Of a DNA stretch of 64,000 bases, positions 58,052 through 64,000 are shown piece after piece. Where the stretch lies: positions 40,586,153 to 40,650,152 of the forward strand of contig NC_134465.1 of assembly GCF_047948215.1 (NCBI RefSeq), read 5' to 3'. The notes under the pieces are model-generated. The model was not told where the DNA came from. It worked only from the letters and a program-made list of their open reading frames with translations, and made no database searches. The position numbers and the translations under genes are program-made. This stretch comes from Lycorma delicatula. Taxonomy: Eukaryota > Arthropoda > Insecta > Hemiptera > Fulgoridae. The stretch's first letter is position 1; each line of letters starts with the position of its first letter.

Positions 58052-58535
58052 TTGTCACAGGTAGAATGCCTTGATGAGGATATTCAGACATACGTTCAAC
58101 ATTTAATCGCCCTGCATGATGACTTCAAAATCAAATATGAAGAAATTCTGACGATGGAAATACCACCACGGATCATAAATCCATTTGATGAAACGGAAGT
58201 GGAGAATGTGATATTACAAGAGGAACTACTCGAGCTTAGCACTAATGAGGAGCTGAAGGTGAAATGTTTTTGAAAGAGGGTTTCAAAAATTTTTGCTGCA
58301 GGCAGAAATACCAGAAAAATATCCTGGACTGTGGGGAAATGCGAGAAAGCTTTTGATAGCGTTTCCCTCGTCATATCTTGTCAAAAAAAGTTTTAGTGTC
58401 GTTACAAACCTTTTATCAAAAAAAAGGAGCAGATTCAATATCACAGAACGGGGAGATTTGCACTTATTCCTAACAAAACTGAAGCCAAATATTGATAATT
58501 TGCTGTCAATCCATCAAGTACATTCCCCCCATTAA
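58052..58535 (+). pseudogene. hAT transposase C-terminal part (ZBED/SCAND3-like)
   Basis: Frame 58052-58273 reads MSQVECLDEDIQTYVQHLIA and goes on to IPPRIINPFDETEVENVI. After a stop and frame change at about 58275 comes IPEKYPGLWGNARKLLIAFP, SSYLVKKSFSVVTNLLSKKR and NITERGDLHLFLTKLKPNID, the hATC dimerisation segment of ZBED5/SCAND3-type hAT transposases. The BED finger and most of the catalytic RNase H fold are missing. Confidence 0.8.
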
Positions 58536-58758
58536 AATTGTAACTATTTTGTGATTGTCATTGTAGAAGTTACATTACGTTATTAATGTTTAATTTTAAT
58601 TATATTACGACAATTATATTATATTACATTGCAATATGATAACAATAATAATTAATAGCGTAATGATTAAATATTTGAATAAATGCAACACAAAAAAAAT
58701 ATACTATTTTTCTTTTGCTTTTTACCACTCTGAATGGGAAGTTTTCTAAATAAAATAA

Positions 58759-58901
58759 GTGAGAATTGATTGCTTTCTTGTGCTGTGAGTAGATGTAAAA
58801 AATGTAAAGTTGGATGGAAGCATTTTTTTTGATCGGCCAACTTTACTTTTTGATATCCACTCACAGCACAGTCGATCAAAAATTAACCGATCGATTCTCA
58901 C
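58759..58901. repeat. 143-bp inverted-repeat hairpin inside the hAT element
   Basis: Begins GTGAGAATTGAT and ends ATCGATTCTCAC. The arms continue to pair through GTGCTGTGAGT / ACTCACAGCAC and GTAAAGTTGG / CCAACTTTAC. Probably a small MITE inserted in the hAT element. Confidence 0.75.
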
Positions 58902-59089
58902 TTTTTTTTCGGAAGCTGTTAGTTCGTGGAACTCAGCCGTAACGCAAATTTTCATAGTTAGATCTAATCTTTACATTTTCCGTCGACTGGAAATATGGTA
59001 GAAATGTAACTGCAGGGGGTCCACCGGAACCAGCAAGATTTTGAAAGTGGTCTATGAGAAAAATAAGTTTGGGAACCTCTGGTATAAAC

Positions 59090-59820
59090 AGAAGGCAATT
59101 ACAGTTTAATACTTATAAAATATTAAAAGTAAATTTATCAAAAATAAAATCCGAGCAATTTAGTAATCATAATAAATAACGGAAACTAAATATTCTATTT
59201 GTTTTTTATTTATATTTATTTAGTTTTTTTATTCAAATTTTATAAAAAAATTAAGATAAATTAAAGATAAAAAAATGTATCTTTAATTTATAGCAGAATA
59301 GAAAAAAAGTACTGGGTGAAAGTAGGCTGCTTAATTTTTTTCTAGTTGTAATTAGCATTTCCTTTATATAAATATTTTCAGTTTTGTAATTATGAAGTAA
59401 CATATAAATATATATATATATATATGAGTGTGTGTGTGTATTTTGTATAATATCCGGTCTTTAAGGTGCGTGTGAGTGTTTAAGGAAATTTCATTCATCC
59501 TTATTTGAGAAAAACAGTACAATTATGTAATAGGCTTCTTTACTTAATTTCTTCCTGAAAGGTGTGAAAGTTTTTATAACATTTAATTTAAAATTTTATG
59601 TTTCACTTTTAAAATAACTTTTCCTTTATCCTAGAATTTAAAGTTTTAAATAATTTGTTGAATCTAAAAAAAAAGTGAAAACTTAAATAAAACTAAAGTT
59701 TGGAAATTTTTTTTTTCATGTGTTGAGGAGTAGTACCATTTATGTACTCCCCACAAGTGGGGGAGTGTCGGACTCGTACGGGTCAGGTTCGGCTAGATGT
59801 TTTATATATATATATATATA
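59090..59820. other. AT-rich sequence with microsatellites
   Basis: (TA)n(TG)n at 59407-59440 and (TA)n at 59803-59822, the latter touching the mariner insertion site. No gene recognised. Confidence 0.5.
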
Positions 59821-59822
59821 TA

Positions 59823-61150
59823 CAGAGTCATTCACGGGAACCGGATGTTTTTGAAGTGGGTTGTACTCGGACGTTCTTGGTGGGAGAGGCACGTGGCTGG
59901 TGTTTGACGTTTCCTTTGTTCATAGCATTTACATTTTAGTCGTTGAGATGGAGCCGTGGACGCTAGACCAACGCCTGTACGCGTATGACAGTTTTGTGCG
60001 AAATGACGAATCCGTAACTGCTGTTCAGCGAGATTTCCGCCGTCAGTTTAATATCCATCGTAATAGAAGTGTTCCTTCTCGTAACACAATATTGCGACGG
60101 GTAAACAACCTTTGAACAAGCGGTTCAATATTGAAGAAAAAACCACCGGGTCCCCGACGAACTGCTAGCACTCCGGAGAACATCGAACGAGTAAGGGAAG
60201 CCATTGTCAGAAGCCCATGCCGCTCTATTCAGAGGCATTCAGCAGCGCTTCAAATGAGCACAAGTACGGTAAGACAAATTCTGCATACAGACCTGCATTT
60301 CCATCCTTACAAGATAGCCGTCGTGCAGCAGTTAAACGAGCAAGATTTCACGCAGCGATTACAATTTTGTCGACAAATGCTTACCGTTTTTGAAGCAAAT
60401 TAAAATTTGTTATTGTTATTGAGAGCCCATTTTCATCTGAATGGCTTCGTCAACAAACTGAATCGCCGGTATCGGGCAGAAAGAAACCCACATCGGCTTC
60501 ATGAGAGACCACTTCATAGCCCAAAGGTGACTGTCTGGTGTGCAATAGGAAAGGTCGGTGTTATTGGACTATATTTTTTTGAAGAAAATGACGCTGCCGT
60601 AACTGTAACAGCTGATCGTTACATTGCGATGTCGAATACGTTCTTCATCCCTGAGTTACGAAGCCGGGGAATCGATTTTCAAAATGTGTTATTCCAGCAG
60701 GATGGAGCTACAGCGCACACAGCGAGGGCAACGATGGCTGTTCTCCGTAACTTGTTTCCGGTACGGATCATTTCCAGATTCGGCGACATTCCTTGGCCCC
60801 CTCGGTCCCCCGACTTGAGTAGTTGTGATTTTTTTCTGTGGGGGTTTCTGAAATCGCGTGTGTACGGCAATAAACCGCGTACATTGGAGGACCTAAAGAT
60901 CGCAATTCGTCATCACGTCACCCAGATTGATGTAGACATGCTGCAAAGAATTGAGGCCAGTTACCGTGAAATGCTACAACAATGTATTGCCCAAAATGGA
61001 CATCACTTGCCGGACATAATTTTTCTTTCATGAGTAAGCAACAAATGCTTTGATTTAACAAGTGTTTCAGTACCAATAAAACTTTTTTAAAGTAAATATT
61101 CAATTTTTTATGATTATTTTTAAAACATCCGATTCCCGTGAATCACCTTG
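59823..61150 (+). mobile_element. Full-length mariner-like element, family M5
   Basis: 1328 bp with inverted ends C(A)RRGTSATTCACGGGAAYC (continuing GGATGTTTT) and TA duplications (59821-59822 and 61151-61152). It is inserted at the edge of a (TA)n tract. Confidence 0.93.
59948..61033 (+). pseudogene. Mariner-like transposase (M5), one frame with two stops
   Basis: MEPWTLDQRLYAYDSFVRND starts an HTH domain of the DUF4817 type; QRDFRRQFNIHRNRSVPSRN follows. The reading frame is continuous for 361 codons except for stops at 60113-60115 and 60401-60403; no frameshift is needed. The second and third catalytic Asp are present (FQQDGATAHT and SPDLSSCDFFLWGFLKSRVY). The first motif reads LLLLRAHFHLNGF where relatives have SDEAHFHLNGF, so the first Asp is gone. 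The least damaged transposase in the window. Confidence 0.9.
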
Positions 61151-61261
61151 TATATATACGTACAAACGAGAGGTTATCTCTAAAGTAAAGACCGTTTAAT
61201 GTAAAAAAATTAATACTGAAAACTTTATAAATATTTTTTATTTATTTTAAACTATATACCT

Positions 61262-61884
61262 TGTACTACTTCTCTATATAATCGCCATCCATTTGTCGTA
61301 CCGATACACTAGCTGCAATATAGGTACCCTCGTTGTATTCTTCTGCCGCCATTCCATTTAGCCCCTGATTAACAGCATTTTTAAGTTCATAGTCACGCGG
61401 GAATTGCTTACAGCTAAAAAATTCTTTTCAATTTCCCAAACAAATGGTATTCAGAAGTAGCTAAGCCCGGATTATGTGGTGAGTGATCGTAAATTTTCCA
61501 TCCAAATGTTCTCAGTAAATCACGTGTCGGACCCGCAACATGTGGACGTGCATTATCTTGCAGCAGGATGACGCCGTCGGTCAGCCGCCCACATTGCCGA
61601 TTTTGAATAGCGCGCCGTAACTTACGTAGAGTTTCACAGTAGGCTTCTACATTTATATTCGTTTCACGCGCGATGAAATCAATCTCCAGTATTCAAACCG
61701 ATCCCAAGATACTGTAATCAGTTTGCGTCCAAATGGCTGTGGCTTGACTTTTATCTATCTGGTTGGTGATTGAGGATGACGCCATTCACTTGACTGCTGT
61801 TTTCTCTCTGGCGTGTAATACGAAATCCACGTTTCACAGCCGGTAAAGATTGAATTAAGGAACTCATCGTTTTTATCTGTGTAG
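61262..61884 (-). pseudogene. Mariner transposase fragment cut by a LINE
   Basis: The minus strand reads DEFLNSIFTGCETWISYYTP, ERKQQSSEWRHPQSP, then LLQDNARPHVAGPTRDLLRT and HSPHNPGLATSEYHLFGKLK. The first Asp of TGDETW is Cys and the third motif SDYHLF has Glu (SEYHLF). The N-terminal half is missing at the junction with the LINE at 61885. Confidence 0.78.
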
Positions 61885-62519
61885 ATGGCCCACTGAATGT
61901 GAAAATAGGAGGAGAAAAGATTATGGAGGTAGAAGAATTTTGTTATTTGGGAAGTAGAATTACTAAAGATGGACGAAGCAGGAGCGATATAAAATGCCGA
62001 ATAGCACAGGCGAAACGAGCCTTCAGTAAGAAATATAATTTGTTTACATCAAAAATTAATTTAAATGTCAGGAAAAGATTTTTGAAAGTATATGTTTGGA
62101 GTGTCGCTTTATATGGAAGTGAAACTTGGACAATCGGAGTATCTGAGAAGAAAAGATTAGAAGCTTTTGAAATGCGGTGTTATAGGAGAATGTTAAAAAT
62201 CAGATGGGTGGATAAAGTGACAAATGAAGAGGTATTGCGGCAAATAGATGAAGAAAGATGCATTTGGAAAAATATAGTTAAAAGAAGAGACAGACTTATA
62301 GGCCACATACTAAGGCATCCTGGAATAGTCGCTTTAATATTGGAAGGACAGGTAGAAGGAAAAAATTGTGTAGGCAGGCCACGTTTGGATATGTAAAACA
62401 AATTGTTAGGGATGTAGGATGTAGAGGGTATACTGAAATGAAACGACTAGCACTAGATAGAGAATCTTGGAGAGCTGCATCAAACCAGTCAAATGACTGA
62501 AGACAAAAAAAAAACCCAA
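61885..62519 (+). mobile_element. LINE 3' portion, best-preserved copy
   Basis: Open from 61899 for 165 codons: [20 protein letters not shown], then [40 protein letters not shown] and [19 protein letters not shown]. One missing base near 62390 (LDM for LEYVK) shifts the last part, after which [20 protein letters not shown] and poly-A follow. RTE/BovB-like C-terminus. It separates two unrelated transposase fragments. Confidence 0.88.
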
Positions 62520-62890
62520 AAAAATGAACGATCCGCCCGACTCGACGCTGTTATTGATGAAATTATTATCGATGCACTTCAGCGCAATCCAGACGTGAGT
62601 ACGTCTTTCTAAGCGGATCGGAGTTTCCCATTCGATGGCTTGGAGAATACTTAACCAAAAAAAGTTATATCCTTATCATAAACTGCCGGTTCAACATCTA
62701 CACCTAGGAGACGGTTCGCTTCGCTTCGAGTTTTACAACTGGTGAAATACAAATCAACTCTATAAGTATGTTCTGTTTACCGACGAGGCAAATTTCGCTC
62801 GAGATGGCACCAACAACTTACGCGATAAGCAAATCCTCATGATGTAAATCCTCATGAAACGATGGAAGACGATTTTCAGACCTTCTTCAC
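62520..62890 (+). pseudogene. Transposase fragment (mariner-like, unassigned family)
   Basis: Frames give LDAVIDEIIIDALQRNPDVS, then WRILNQKKLYPYHKLPVQHL, then YVLFTDEANFARDGTNNLRD and NPHETMEDDFQ. FTDEANF is the first catalytic motif. Frameshifts are present. The end shows local duplications (AAATCCTCATGA twice, then CAGACCTTCTTCACAAT twice). Confidence 0.7.
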
Positions 62891-62910
62891 AATCAGACCT
62901 TCTTCACAAT

Positions 62911-62962
62911 CTCTTGGAGAGCTGCATCAAACCAGTCAAATGACTGAAGACAAAAAAAAAAA
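62911..62962 (+). mobile_element. Very short LINE 3' tail insertion
   Basis: CTCTTGGAGAGCTGCATCAA, then CCAGTCAAATGACTGAAGAC and poly-A: the last 50 bp of the LINE family at 61885. It follows immediately after the CAGACCTTCTTCACAAT tandem duplication. Confidence 0.8.
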
Positions 62963-64000
62963 ATAAAAAAAAATATATATATATATATAAAGCTTCGCTT
63001 CACTTTAGCTGTATTTTTGATCCCATCGGACAAAGAAGCATCGCTGAATCTATGTTTTTTTTTTAAATGGGATATAATTTTATATTTAAAAAAAATTATT
63101 TTTCTTTGTGTAACGTAAAATGAATGTAATCGATCGATCGGGGAGAGAAATTGATTTTTTTTCCGTTTTGAGGTATGAGGAGAACGAATACTATTCACTT
63201 AAAATTAAATTTCGATCTATATAATAAAGTTGTGGCTCGAAAATCTGGACCAATTTCATTAAAATTTAGGTATGCCGTAGAATTCTATCTGAAGTTGTGC
63301 ATATAAGAATTTGATGAGAATTGGTCGAGTCGTTCTTCAGTTATGCTCAATTTAAGATCCTGAACAGTCAATATAATTTAAAGTTATGTGAACTATGTAT
63401 CGGTGTATTTTTCATACGCGCTTTGTCATAGTGGTAATCCAGTTAAAACTTGATGCTTGTGTATGGGGTCCGTTCGTTATTTTTAATTATTTCATCAAAT
63501 TACGTTTATAATAATTTAATCTTCTTATAAAGATAAAATACATTTTAATATTAAATAAAAAAAATTATACTAATAATAAAAATTATCTTATAATTTTCTC
63601 ATTTAATTTATATTTTGTATATTTCTTCCCCAGAAATTTATACAAAATAATTAAACAAAAATATTTTTCTAGAAAAAATAACCAAAGTCGGTCTTCTTGC
63701 GCTTAAATTAAAAAAAAAAAAAATCTTCTTTAAATACGTAAATAAATAGGGTCATGAAAGTAAGAATCTGTTTTAATTTTATTACGAGAGATGTGAAGGG
63801 TAAATTAAAATTTCTATGCAAATCATTACCGGTTTTCTTCTTTTTTTTAAAATTTATTTTGAATTAAAAATACTTTAAGGAATTTAAGCCTTAGGCCCGT
63901 ACATAATTTTAAGGTCGATCTTTCTCTTGCTTAATGTCATACGCGTTTGTGGAAGGGAGGAGATATTATTAATACCCCGGTTAATCTTTATTAACATGAA
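62963..64000. other. Unassigned sequence at the right edge
   Basis: Starts with a short (TA)n tract (62975-62989). A moderately GC-richer stretch at 63200-63480 resembles generic insect repeat DNA, but no second copy was seen. No gene recognised. Confidence 0.4.

Larger units (their letters stand above)
57711..59081 (+). mobile_element. hAT element with 8-bp target duplication, internally deleted
   Basis: Ends CGTTGATTCCCAAAG and (inverted) CAGAGGTTCCCAAA, flanked by GTATATAC (57703-57710) and GTATAAAC (59082-59089), an 8-bp duplication with one mismatch. At 1371 bp it is too short to carry a whole hAT transposase. Confidence 0.85.

Overview
The window is insect nuclear DNA, most likely from a hemipteran. 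That placement is an inference from gene content and repeat types; no marker fixes the species. The sequence is AT-rich, has eukaryotic GT-AG introns, and carries one recognisable host gene buried in transposable elements.

The host gene is on the minus strand. It is a group I insect chitinase (Cht5 type, GH18). Nine coding exons can be placed to the base between 43990 and 2305, all in phase, giving 536 codons. They encode a signal peptide, a complete GH18 catalytic domain with all four family motifs, a Ser/Thr-rich linker, and the first residues of a chitin-binding (CBM14) domain. The rest of the CBM14 domain and the stop codon lie beyond the left edge. A possible 5' UTR exon ends near 50556, which would put the promoter around 50.6-50.9 kb. 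The enzyme would be secreted into moulting fluid to digest old cuticle chitin. Coding exons total about 1.6 kb of a gene spanning more than 41 kb.

The introns and flanks hold the rest. From left to right: two LINE remnants (0.27-1.64 kb), a long-TIR DNA element (2.8-3.7 kb), a LINE 3' end with a clean target duplication (4.86 kb), a full-length mariner (6.2-7.6 kb), a long LINE copy (8.7-10.3 kb), a 500-bp AT-rich palindrome (11.9-12.4 kb), a full-length mariner of a second family (13.95-15.2 kb), a SINE containing a mariner fragment (15.3-15.9 kb), an R1-clade LINE end (17-18.15 kb), further mariner-type elements (18.6, 23.5, 25.7, 28.8, 35.6 and 37.2 kb), paired MITEs (36.9 and 39.4 kb), four copies of an element with a tRNA-like module (29.8, 45.2, 52.4 and 57.2 kb), and another long-TIR element (48.3-50.0 kb). 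Upstream of the gene (51-64 kb) are two more SINEs, a hAT element with its 8-bp duplication, a nearly intact mariner-like transposase frame, and a nest of LINE and transposase pieces.

No CRISPR, operon or prokaryotic feature is present. The observations most worth following are the SINE-mariner chimera inside one target duplication, the tRNA-like element family with its GC-rich hairpin, the large palindrome, two SINE families with different heads but a shared tail, and a mariner whose insertion site can be compared with an unoccupied copy of its host repeat.
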